6,095 bases of DNA from an uncultured Kordia sp. (GCA_913054565.1 CAJXHW010000115.1:1-6095); one strand, 5' to 3'. Positions 1 through 6,032 are shown, counted from the first letter of the stretch. The notes: generated from the sequence alone by a model not told the origin. Numbers and translations: made by a program.

Positions 1-414
1 TAAACGCTTTTCTATTTTTGATTCTAAGTCTGCTATTAATGTTAAAGAAGGCGTGTCTTTTGAATAAAAACTAACTTTTTCCTCTAATTCATTAATGCTA
101 TCTACTTTAGGAATATACAGTAATCCGTAGTGTTCTTGTGCCTCAACATCTACTCTAGCTTTTTCTAAATCAACATTATTTAAAATGCGGTATTTAGTAG
201 ATGAATTACTATCTGCAAATATTTCATTAGCATAACCAGACTCATCAACAATATCAATTATACGCTCCTTATTTTTATTCGGGTTGGTTAAAAACCCTAT
301 TAACAATCCTAAACCAATCATTATTAACGGACTTAAAAAAGTCATGATTATAAATGATTTATTACGAACTTTATTAATGTATTCTCTTTTAATTATTAAT
401 GGTAAATGATTCAT
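1..414 (-). CDS. ABC-2 type transporter permease, NatB-like (partial, N-terminal 138 residues)
   Basis: This is the membrane subunit of an ABC exporter, inferred from sequence style and from the ATPase gene 11 bases upstream. The first 138 residues are present and the rest lies beyond the left edge, which falls on a codon boundary. The start is ATG at 414, giving MNHLPLIIKREYINKVRNKS. This short basic N-terminus (KREY..KVRNKSF) is typical of NatB/YhaP-type permeases. One hydrophobic segment at about residues 21-42 is the first membrane helix. It is followed by a long hydrophilic, mixed-charge stretch (about 43-138), which matches the large extracytoplasmic domain these permeases carry between helices 1 and 2. 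The gene is probably co-transcribed with and translationally linked to the ATPase. The substrate cannot be told from sequence; the NatAB family includes Na+ exporters, but assigning that here would be a guess. Confidence 0.85.
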   Translation of the reverse strand, partial: MNHLPLIIKREYINKVRNKSFIIMTFLSPLIMIGLGLLIGFLTNPNKNKERIIDIVDESGYANEIFADSNSSTKYRILNNVDLEKARVDVEAQEHYGLLYIPKVDSINELEEKVSFYSKDTPSLTLIADLESKIEKRL

Positions 415-425
415 TACAAAGTAGA

Positions 426-1352
426 TTAGTTATTTTGAACAGATTGAATGAAAATATCACTTGCAGAAGGGATTACTTCTGTAAAATGATTGACTTGTCC
501 TTGGTTTGTTAAAAACGATAATAAGTCATTTGGTGAACTTGAAGAGTCTATTTTTATTTTCACTTTCAAATCATCATGAATAGACTTAAATGATGTTTCA
601 GAAATACTAAACTTATCTTCTAACAACCTTCTTAATTCAGCATCATTTGCAGTGCTCACTCCTACCTCAAAAGTATTTGATTTAAATTGCTTTTTGATGT
701 CCAATAGTTTACCATCTAATATTTTATTCGATTTATCTATCAAAGCAATATGGTCACAAAGTTCCTCAACAGATTCCATTCTATGTGTTGAAAAAATAAC
801 TGTTGCTCCATCATCACGCAGCTTTAATATTTCATCTTTTATCAAGTTCGCATTTATTGGATCAAACCCACTAAATGGTTCATCAAAAATCAATAATTTT
901 GGTTGATGCAATACCGTAACAACAAATTGGATTTTTTGAGCCATTCCTTTTGACAGCTCTTGCACCTTTTTATTCCACCAGTCTCCTATTTCTAATCTAT
1001 CAAACCAATATTTCAAACGCTCTTTAGCCTCTGCTTTAGATAACCCTTTTAACTGTGCTAAATACAGGGCTTGCTCACCAACTTTCATTGACTTATACAA
1101 CCCTCGTTCTTCAGGCAAGTATCCAATATCTTTAACATGATTTTGCTCTAATGGTCTACCATCTAAAGTTACCAAACCACTATCAGGCATTGTTATTTGA
1201 TTGATGATTCTTATAAATGATGTTTTTCCAGCACCATTAGGACCTAACAATCCAAATATACTGCCCTTTGGCACAGTTAATGACACATTGTTTAATGCTG
1301 TATAATCGCCATATTTTTTGACAATATTTTCAGCAACAAGAAGATTATCCAT
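426..1352 (-). CDS. ABC transporter ATP-binding protein, NatA-like with DUF4162-type C-terminus
   Basis: This cytoplasmic ATPase of an ABC-2 exporter (308 aa) powers the permease encoded just downstream. The nucleotide-binding domain covers about residues 5-215. Visible motifs are Walker A GPNGAGKT (37-44), a Q-loop region GYLPEERGLY (78-86) with Glu where many ABC ATPases have Gln, a signature motif LSKGM (133-137) instead of LSGGQ, Walker B LLIFDEP (153-159) with catalytic Glu158, D-loop SGFDP, and the switch His190 in FSTH. The GYLPEERGLY and LSKGM variants are usual in this NatA-like subfamily. The C-terminal part (about 220-308) fits the DUF4162 accessory domain. The ATG at 1352 gives a normal N-terminus (MDNLLVAENIVKKYG). 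The preceding dnaJ gene is cut off by a terminator, so this operon probably has its own promoter at about 1398-1428. The substrate is unknown. Confidence 0.93.
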   Translation of the reverse strand: MDNLLVAENIVKKYGDYTALNNVSLTVPKGSIFGLLGPNGAGKTSFIRIINQITMPDSGLVTLDGRPLEQNHVKDIGYLPEERGLYKSMKVGEQALYLAQLKGLSKAEAKERLKYWFDRLEIGDWWNKKVQELSKGMAQKIQFVVTVLHQPKLLIFDEPFSGFDPINANLIKDEILKLRDDGATVIFSTHRMESVEELCDHIALIDKSNKILDGKLLDIKKQFKSNTFEVGVSTANDAELRRLLEDKFSISETSFKSIHDDLKVKIKIDSSSSPNDLLSFLTNQGQVNHFTEVIPSASDIFIQSVQNN

Positions 1353-1397
1353 AAATAATTAGTTTATCTGTAAGTAGTACTCTTTATACTAATGTTA

Positions 1398-1428
1398 CAA
1401 GAATACTTAGGTTTATTTTATTACACAA
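1398..1428 (-). promoter_or_regulatory. Candidate Bacteroidota-type promoter for the ABC exporter operon
   Basis: On the minus strand, TTG (1428-1426) is followed after 20 bases by TATTCTTG (1405-1398). This matches the TAnnTTTG -7 consensus at all but one fixed position, with spacing inside the accepted range. The predicted start of transcription is near 1391, about 40 bases before the ATPase ATG. The TTG overlaps the T-tract of the dnaJ terminator. An alternative reading is an ECF-sigma -35 based on TGTAAC just downstream (1399-1394). Both are inferences. Confidence 0.35.
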
Positions 1429-1456
1429 AAAACCTCGAAGGTTTTTCGAGGTTTTT
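1427..1456 (-). terminator. Rho-independent terminator after dnaJ
   Basis: There is a perfect 12-bp inverted repeat. The left arm AAAAACCTCGAA (1428-1439) pairs with TTCGAGGTTTTT (1445-1456) around a 5-base loop. Read on the minus strand the hairpin ends in a run of six T. It begins 19 bases after the dnaJ stop codon and separates dnaJ from the ABC operon. Confidence 0.9.
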
Positions 1457-1474
1457 ATATTTATAATAAGAGTG

Positions 1475-2599
1475 TTATGAAAACATGTCTTTTACTTTAT
1501 CAAAAAATGACTTGTCATTTTCTTTAGGGTTTGGAACAAAGTTTTCATGTTCCTGCATGTTTTTAAAGAACTCTTTTTGCTCTTTATTTAACTCTTGAGG
1601 TGTCCATACATTAATATGTACTAATAAATCTCCTTTACCATAACCATTAATACTTGGAATTCCTTTACCTCGTAAACGCAATATTTTACCAGACTGTATA
1701 CCAGCATCTAACTTGATTCTGACTTTACCAGTAACCGTTTCTATTTCCTTTGAAATACCTAACACGGCGTCAGAAAAACCTATATATAAATCGTAGTGTA
1801 AATTATCACCTTCTCTTTTTAAGTTTGGGTGTTCTTCTTCCTGAATAGCAACTAATAAGTCGCCAGAAATACCATCACCAGGTGCTGAGTTTCCTTTACC
1901 AGAAACTTTTAATTGCATACCATCAACAACTCCGGCAGGTATTTTAATAGAAACTGTTTCTTCAGATGTTTTTAATCCGTGTGCATCAGTACCAGCACCC
2001 TTTTTATCAATTTGCTGACCAGAACCTCCACAAGTATTACATGGAGCAGCCGTTTGCATACGTCCTAAAATAGTGTTTGTAACACGCATAACCTGTCCAG
2101 CTCCATTACATGTAGTACAGGTTTTATACGTTGTGCCAGAATCTTGAACTTTACGTTTAACCTTTACTTTTTTCTCAACACCATTTGCAATTTCTTCTAA
2201 AGTCAAGCTTACTCTAATACGAAGATTACTTCCTTTAGCACGACGTTGTCTTCCGCCTCCGCCACTAAAACCACCAAAGCCGCCTCCGCCGCCAAAAATA
2301 TCTCCAAACTGACTAAATATGTCATCCATATTCATTCCGCCACCACCAAAACCGCCGCCTTGACCGCCGCCACCTTCAAAAGCAGCATGACCAAAACGAT
2401 CGTATTTTGCTTTTTTATTGTCGTCACTCAATACCTCATACGCTTCCGCAGCTTCTTTAAAGCTTTCTTCTGCAGCTGTGTCTCCAGGGTTTTTATCTGG
2501 ATGAAATTTTACAGCTTTCTTTCTATATGCTTTTTTTATTTCTTGTGCAGTAGCTCCTTTTGAAACTCCAAGTACGTCGTAATAATCTTTCTTTGCCAT
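1475..2599 (-). CDS. dnaJ: Molecular chaperone DnaJ (Hsp40), flavobacterial form with two zinc-finger repeats
   Basis: DnaJ is a cytoplasmic co-chaperone that delivers unfolded clients to DnaK and stimulates its ATPase. The protein has 374 residues, close to the usual length. The J-domain covers about 1-70, with the essential HPD at 33-35. A Gly/Phe-rich linker follows at about 75-117, including several glycine runs. The substrate-binding C-terminal beta domains cover roughly 122-340 and are followed by a short dimerisation tail ending KDMFS. The cysteine-rich region is odd: only two CxxCxGxG repeats are present, CTTCNGAG (161-168) and CNTCGGSG (187-194), where classical type I DnaJ has four. 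By position and by the sequence between them (TRV/MRVTNTILGRMQT style) these are repeats 2 and 3; repeats 1 and 4 are missing. ATG at 2599 gives the standard MAKKDYYDVLGV start. The gene lies 33 bases after grpE, almost certainly in the same operon, and is closed by a terminator. Confidence 0.98.
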   Translation of the reverse strand: MAKKDYYDVLGVSKGATAQEIKKAYRKKAVKFHPDKNPGDTAAEESFKEAAEAYEVLSDDNKKAKYDRFGHAAFEGGGGQGGGFGGGGMNMDDIFSQFGDIFGGGGGFGGFSGGGGRQRRAKGSNLRIRVSLTLEEIANGVEKKVKVKRKVQDSGTTYKTCTTCNGAGQVMRVTNTILGRMQTAAPCNTCGGSGQQIDKKGAGTDAHGLKTSEETVSIKIPAGVVDGMQLKVSGKGNSAPGDGISGDLLVAIQEEEHPNLKREGDNLHYDLYIGFSDAVLGISKEIETVTGKVRIKLDAGIQSGKILRLRGKGIPSINGYGKGDLLVHINVWTPQELNKEQKEFFKNMQEHENFVPNPKENDKSFFDKVKDMFS

Positions 2600-2632
2600 T
2601 GTATTTACTTCAAAAAATTGAATCCTTATATA

Positions 2633-3166
2633 TTATTGTCCGATGACAACCTTTGGGAAACGAATAATCTTATCTCCTAATTTGTACCCCTTTTCTATAA
2701 CATCAATAATTTTTCCTTTTAATTTTTTGGACGGCGCAGGTATTTGAGTGATTGCCTCATGAAAATCAGCATTAAAATCATCTCCTTGTCTTACATCTAA
2801 AAGTTCCAATCCTTTTTCTTTTAAGGTAGCTTTAAACTTTGTACTTATAAGCTCTATTCCTTTAATTAAGTTGTCGTCTTGACTTTTCTCTATTTCAACC
2901 CATGCACGATCTAAATCATCTAACACTGGCAACATGGCTTGCATTACGCCAGAACTTGCGGTTTTAAATAATTCTATTCTCTCCTTAGAAGTTCTTCTTT
3001 TATAGTTTTCAAACTCAGCAAAAAGACGTAAAAATTTATCTTTTTCCGCAGCTAATTCTTCTGTTAGTTGCTCTTCAACAGATAATTCTTCTTGAGTTTC
3101 TGCATCTTGATTTTGATCGTCTATTTGATCTTTCACTTCTTCGTTTTGTATCTCTTCTGTACTCAT
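2633..3166 (-). CDS. grpE: Nucleotide exchange factor GrpE
   Basis: GrpE releases ADP from DnaK and so drives the chaperone cycle with DnaJ, encoded next. The product has 177 residues. The acidic, Glu/Gln-rich N-terminus (about 1-40) leads into a long charged helix/coiled coil (about 35-75, including FENYKRRTSKER), then the helical bundle (LPVLDDLDRAW, about 79-89). The C-terminal beta-wing carries the family signature, FNADFHEAITQIP (131-143) and VIEKGYKLGDKIIRFPKVVIG (156-176). The ATG at 3166 (MSTEEIQ) was chosen over an in-frame TTG at 3175, which would only add three residues. No Shine-Dalgarno site is visible, as usual for this phylum. The upstream region (3207-3250) holds the likely operon promoter. 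The dnaK gene is not in the window. Confidence 0.97.
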   Translation of the reverse strand: MSTEEIQNEEVKDQIDDQNQDAETQEELSVEEQLTEELAAEKDKFLRLFAEFENYKRRTSKERIELFKTASSGVMQAMLPVLDDLDRAWVEIEKSQDDNLIKGIELISTKFKATLKEKGLELLDVRQGDDFNADFHEAITQIPAPSKKLKGKIIDVIEKGYKLGDKIIRFPKVVIGQ

Positions 3167-3206
3167 TAGTAACAATTATTGTGTTTACTTTTGTTCATGT
3201 TATAGT

Positions 3207-3250
3207 TTGGCAAAAGTATTGCCAATTTGCATGACATTGCCAATTTGTCA
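3207..3250 (-). promoter_or_regulatory. Promoter/operator region of grpE-dnaJ
   Basis: Several elements overlap here. (a) On the minus strand, TTG (3243-3241) and TACTTTTG (3218-3211) lie 22 bases apart and match the Bacteroidota primary-sigma pattern TTG / TAnnTTTG. (b) The same stretch reads TTGGCAATACTTTTGCC (3225-3209), which fits the sigma-54 -24/-12 consensus (TTGGCA, then TTGC, with 10 bases between the GG and GC doublets). (c) TTGGCAA-5-TTGCCAA (3207-3225) is a perfect 7-bp inverted repeat that could be a repressor site. The predicted transcription start is near 3199-3204, about 35 bases before the grpE ATG. The housekeeping-sigma reading is the simplest; which one is used cannot be decided from sequence. 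Confidence 0.6.
3218..3247. repeat. Pair of 12-bp direct repeats upstream of grpE
   Basis: ATTGCCAATTTG occurs at 3218-3229 and again at 3236-3247, an 18-base period. The second copy sits inside an imperfect palindrome bounded by TGACA (3232-3236) and TGTCA (3246-3250). The first copy overlaps the right arm of the inverted repeat at 3207-3225. The repeats cover both proposed promoter boxes, which suggests paired binding sites for a regulator. Confidence 0.7.
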
Positions 3251-3264
3251 CTAAAAAGGTGGTA

Positions 3265-4170
3265 TTATGACAACAAAGATGCTAGCGCTGAACTTAATTC
3301 TTTATATTGAAAATGAAACCCTGCGGTTTGAATTTTTGTTGAAGATACTTTTTGACTTTCGCATATTATTTTATGCATTTCTCCTAAAGTTAGTTTCATT
3401 ACGACCTTTGGGATATTTGGCAAAAAAAGTGGTTTCTTTAATTGCTTAGCTATCGCAATTGTTAGCTCTTTATTTGTTTCTGGACTTGGCGCAACTGCAT
3501 TATAAACTCCATCCAAATTATTATCAATAATGTAAGCGAAAATTTTAACTAAATCATCAATATGTATCCAACTCACAAACTGTTTACCAGAAGCTATTGG
3601 CGCTCCAACATATAAATTAATTGGCTTAATTAATTCTAATAGAGCCCCCCCTTTTTCAGATAACACCAACCCTATTCTTATTTTTGAAACCTGTATATTT
3701 AACTTTGAAATTTTATCTACTTCCTTTTCCCATAGCTGTACAACATCAGCTAAAAAGCCAGCGCCAAACTCTAAAGACTCTTCAGTATATAATGTTGTAA
3801 AAGACGGTTTATAAACACCTATAGCGCTTGCAGACACGAGTTGTGTAACTTGATGCTTAGTTGTTTTAAGTAATTTTAATAACATCTGTGTAGACAGTAC
3901 TCTGCTAGACGTAATTTCTTTTTTATACGATTCTGTCCACCTTTTAGCAACAGATGCACCTGCTAAATGAATAATTTTATCCACCCTATCAATACAACTT
4001 TCGTCTATTTCAGTATTTTTAGGATTCCAATAAAACCCCTTACAATTAGGTATACTATTTAACTCTGATTTCCGTGTGGTTAAATAATTAACGTCTATTT
4101 TTTTAGAAACTAATAGAGTTATTAATTCTCTACCAACCAATCCTGTTGCTCCTGTAATTAAAACTTTCAT
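3265..4170 (-). CDS. TIGR01777-family epimerase-like protein (atypical SDR with DUF1731)
   Basis: This 301-residue Rossmann-fold protein belongs to the NAD(P)-binding extended/atypical SDR group (YfcH/SDR39U1-like). Its true reaction is not established. The dinucleotide-binding glycine motif GATGLVG is at 7-13. The typical HLAGASVAKRWTE segment is at about 68-80, followed by SASAIGVY (113-120), and the C-terminal DUF1731 block is at about 251-297 (LGEMHKIICESQKVSSTKI..AGFHFQY). The classical SDR catalytic YxxxK is not seen: Tyr120 is followed by KPSF, with no Lys four residues on. Activity as a standard SDR oxidoreductase is therefore uncertain. The ATG at 4170 gives a canonical MKVLITGATG start. 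The gene begins 6 bases after the mnmD stop and is surely co-transcribed with it. No terminator is visible before grpE, so read-through into the chaperone operon is possible. Confidence 0.93.
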   Translation of the reverse strand: MKVLITGATGLVGRELITLLVSKKIDVNYLTTRKSELNSIPNCKGFYWNPKNTEIDESCIDRVDKIIHLAGASVAKRWTESYKKEITSSRVLSTQMLLKLLKTTKHQVTQLVSASAIGVYKPSFTTLYTEESLEFGAGFLADVVQLWEKEVDKISKLNIQVSKIRIGLVLSEKGGALLELIKPINLYVGAPIASGKQFVSWIHIDDLVKIFAYIIDNNLDGVYNAVAPSPETNKELTIAIAKQLKKPLFLPNIPKVVMKLTLGEMHKIICESQKVSSTKIQTAGFHFQYKELSSALASLLS

Positions 4171-4176
4171 AACAGT

Positions 4177-4845
4177 TTACTCCGCTACTTTTTTCGTAGC
4201 ACGTAACATTTCTCTTTTCCCAGGAGGACCATCTAAACGTTCAACTGTAAAACCTACTTTTTGCATGGCTCTACGCGCACTTCCTTTAGCAGCATATGTT
4301 ACTAAAACACCATTGTCTTTTAATGCCTTAAACATAATTTCAAAAATACTTTCTTCCCATAAATCTGGTTGTACTCTTGATCCAAAGGCATCATAATATA
4401 TCAAATTAAATGCATTTTCATCATTAATATCTTCAAACAATTGTTTGCGTTTTGTTAGCGTATATGTATGAGATATTTCATGGTTTTCTTCCCATGACAC
4501 TGCATGCATTTTTTCAAACTTATATTTATAGTTTTCGGCTTTTAATTGTGGTACATAATTCAACAATGCCACTTCTTCTGGAAGAACCGGATAAGCCTCA
4601 ACACCAACATAATTTATATTTAATTGTCGTCGTTCACTTTCCAAATAAGTAATAAAAGCGTTTAAACCAGTACCAAAACCTATTTCAAGAATAGAGATAT
4701 CATCAGAAAACAGGTCTAACCCCATTCTAATAAAAACATGGTATGCCTCATTGATAGCACCCTTTTTTGAATGGTATTGTTCATTCAATTCAGGTAAATT
4801 TATTGATGTTGAACCATCTGACGTGATAATTATCTCTCTCTTCAA
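4177..4845 (-). CDS. mnmD: Stand-alone tRNA (5-methylaminomethyl-2-thiouridine)-methyltransferase, MnmD/MnmC2 type (DUF752)
   Basis: This is a SAM-dependent methyltransferase that adds the terminal methyl of mnm5(s2)U at wobble position 34 of certain tRNAs. The best start is the TTG at 4845, giving a 222-residue protein beginning MKREIIITSDGS, the N-terminus I expect in this family. The frame stays open upstream to another TTG at 4908, but that adds a hydrophobic, unconserved 21-residue leader. No ATG exists in the N-terminal part. Motifs in the 222-residue numbering: NEQYHSKKGAINEAYHVF (21-38), SAM-binding LEIGFGTG (53-60), the catalytic-region YYDAF (150-154, Asp152) followed by QPDLW, and C-terminal GPPGKREMLRA (206-216). 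The FAD-dependent oxidase domain MnmC1, fused in E. coli MnmC, is absent, as in the single-domain enzymes of Aquifex and others. It leads a two-gene operon with the TIGR01777 gene. Confidence 0.9.
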   Translation of the reverse strand: MKREIIITSDGSTSINLPELNEQYHSKKGAINEAYHVFIRMGLDLFSDDISILEIGFGTGLNAFITYLESERRQLNINYVGVEAYPVLPEEVALLNYVPQLKAENYKYKFEKMHAVSWEENHEISHTYTLTKRKQLFEDINDENAFNLIYYDAFGSRVQPDLWEESIFEIMFKALKDNGVLVTYAAKGSARRAMQKVGFTVERLDGPPGKREMLRATKKVAE

Positions 4846-4876
4846 AGCGTGTAATTGTTTGTTAGCCCTAGTAAAA

Positions 4877-4908
4877 CAAAGGTGGAATACTAATATACAA
4901 ATTAACAA
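4877..4908 (-). promoter_or_regulatory. Candidate promoter for mnmD
   Basis: On the minus strand TTG (4908-4906) and CACCTTTG (4884-4877) lie 21 bases apart. The second box differs from TAnnTTTG only at its first base. The predicted transcription start near 4870 falls downstream of the TTG at 4908 and about 25 bases before the TTG at 4845. This supports the shorter mnmD start. Confidence 0.35.
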
Positions 4909-4923
4909 CTAATTAGTCGTTAA
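4902..4923. promoter_or_regulatory. 22-bp near-perfect palindrome in the mnmD-ilvE divergent region, candidate operator
   Basis: A perfect 10-bp palindromic core ACTAATTAGT (4908-4917) is flanked by TTAAC on the left (4902-4906) and GTTAA on the right (4919-4923). Ten of the eleven symmetric pairs match; the only break is A4907/C4918. It overlaps the proposed -33 box of mnmD and lies about 54 bases before the ilvE ATG, where a dimeric regulator could affect either gene. The functional role is inferred. Confidence 0.5.
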
Positions 4924-4939
4924 AAAATATTAATTTCAC

Positions 4940-4947
4940 TAAATTCG
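4940..4947 (+). promoter_or_regulatory. Weak candidate -7 box for ilvE
   Basis: TAAATTCG differs from TAnnTTTG at one position and would place the transcript start about 20-25 bases before the ilvE ATG. I see no TTG at the right distance upstream, so this is tentative. The rest of 4846-4976 is AT-rich and holds nothing else recognisable. Confidence 0.2.
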
Positions 4948-4976
4948 CAAAACTAAAAAAAACAACCTACACAACG

Positions 4977-6032
4977 ATGACAACTGATATTAAAATTACT
5001 AAAGTTGAGAAGTCAAAATTTGAATCTATTGATTTGGATAATGTTGCATTTGGAACGGTATATTCTGACCATATGTTTTTCTGTGATTTTAAAGACGGAC
5101 AATGGCAACAACCAGAAATTACACCATACCAATCTTTGCAGTTAGATCCTTCAGCAAGAGTGTTTCATTACGGACAAGCTGCATTTGAAGGCATGAAAGC
5201 CTACAAGGATAAAAACGATGATGTGTGGGTTTTTAGACCTGAAGAAAACTGGAAACGTATTTGTTTTTCTGCAAATAGGTTAGCAATGCCAGAGGTGCCA
5301 AAAGAAATATTCATGAATGGTTTAAAAACCTTATTGAGTATGGATGAAAAATGGGTTATCCCTGGAAGAGGAAACACATTATACATCAGACCATTCATAT
5401 TTGCTACACAAGCAGGAGTTTCTGCTGCACCAGCTACAGAATATAAATTTATGATTATCTGTACGCCTGTACAAGCCTATTATAAAGGTGGTGATGTAAA
5501 GGTTAAAATATCTGATCACTATTCAAGAGCCGCAAATGGTGGTGTTGGAGCAACTAAAGCCGCTGGTAATTACGCCGCTCAGTTTTACCCAACTAAAAAA
5601 GCAAACGAAGAAGGGTATCAACAAATTATCTGGACCAACTCTACACATGAGTATTTAGAGGAAGCTGGGACTATGAATGTGTTCTTTAGGATTGGTGACA
5701 AGTTATTAACTGCTCCTACGGATGAAAGAATTCTTAATGGGGTTACTCGTAAAAGTATCATTACCTTAGCGGAAAGAGAAGGTATTACCGTTGAAGTAAG
5801 AAAAGTTAGCGTTACTGAAGTTATTGAAGCCGCTAAAACTGGTAAACTGAAAGAAGTATTTGGAACAGGAACTGCAGCTGTGATAGTACCAATTACTGGC
5901 GTTGGATACAAAAAGGATCATTATGATTTACCAAAGCTAGATAGCGCTTATTCTACTATGTTAAAAGGAAAATTATTAGACATACAGTACAATGAAGCTG
6001 AAGATACTTTTGGGTGGACTCAAAAAATATAA
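4977..6032 (+). CDS. ilvE: Branched-chain-amino-acid aminotransferase
   Basis: This PLP enzyme of fold type IV transfers the amino group between Leu/Ile/Val and 2-oxoglutarate. It is the last step of branched-chain amino acid synthesis and the first of their breakdown. The 351 residues match the longer, eukaryote-like BCAT group (about 340-370 aa) rather than the roughly 310-residue E. coli type. Visible features are FHYGQAAFEGMKAY (63-76), RPEENWKR with RL (about 87-102), LYIRPF (135-140), the PLP lysine Lys194 in GGVGATKAAGNYA (188-200), EEAGTMNVFF (228-237, which binds the cofactor ring nitrogen through Glu), GVTRKSI (255-261) and FGTGTAAVIVPI (295-306). The CxxC redox switch of mammalian BCATs is not seen. 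The ATG at 4977 gives a short charged lead before the domain. The gene is monocistronic, divergent from mnmD, and closed by a terminator. Confidence 0.97.
   Translation: MTTDIKITKVEKSKFESIDLDNVAFGTVYSDHMFFCDFKDGQWQQPEITPYQSLQLDPSARVFHYGQAAFEGMKAYKDKNDDVWVFRPEENWKRICFSANRLAMPEVPKEIFMNGLKTLLSMDEKWVIPGRGNTLYIRPFIFATQAGVSAAPATEYKFMIICTPVQAYYKGGDVKVKISDHYSRAANGGVGATKAAGNYAAQFYPTKKANEEGYQQIIWTNSTHEYLEEAGTMNVFFRIGDKLLTAPTDERILNGVTRKSIITLAEREGITVEVRKVSVTEVIEAAKTGKLKEVFGTGTAAVIVPITGVGYKKDHYDLPKLDSAYSTMLKGKLLDIQYNEAEDTFGWTQKI

Noticed and set aside
652..906. Plus-strand open frame opposite the ABC ATPase
   Set aside because: It is antisense to well-conserved Walker B and signature motifs and its translation has no recognisable domain; it is a shadow of the real gene.
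2270..2375. GC-rich, repeat-like stretch of GCC/CCG/CCA triplets
   Set aside because: It is the codon image of the glycine runs in the DnaJ G/F linker, not an independent repeat or an inserted element.
2246..2563. Plus-strand open frame opposite the 5' part of dnaJ
   Set aside because: Its Ala/Thr/Ser-rich and Cys/Phe-rich composition simply mirrors the Gly-rich linker and Lys-rich J-domain on the other strand.
3167..3264. CIRCE (HrcA) operator in front of grpE
   Set aside because: The CIRCE arms TTAGCACTC and GAGTGCTAA are absent; the palindrome present is TTGGCAA/TTGCCAA with a 5-base spacer.
5618..5911. Minus-strand open frames opposite ilvE (also 5201-5398)
   Set aside because: They are antisense to the PLP-binding core of ilvE, with no family resemblance and no separate promoter or start context.
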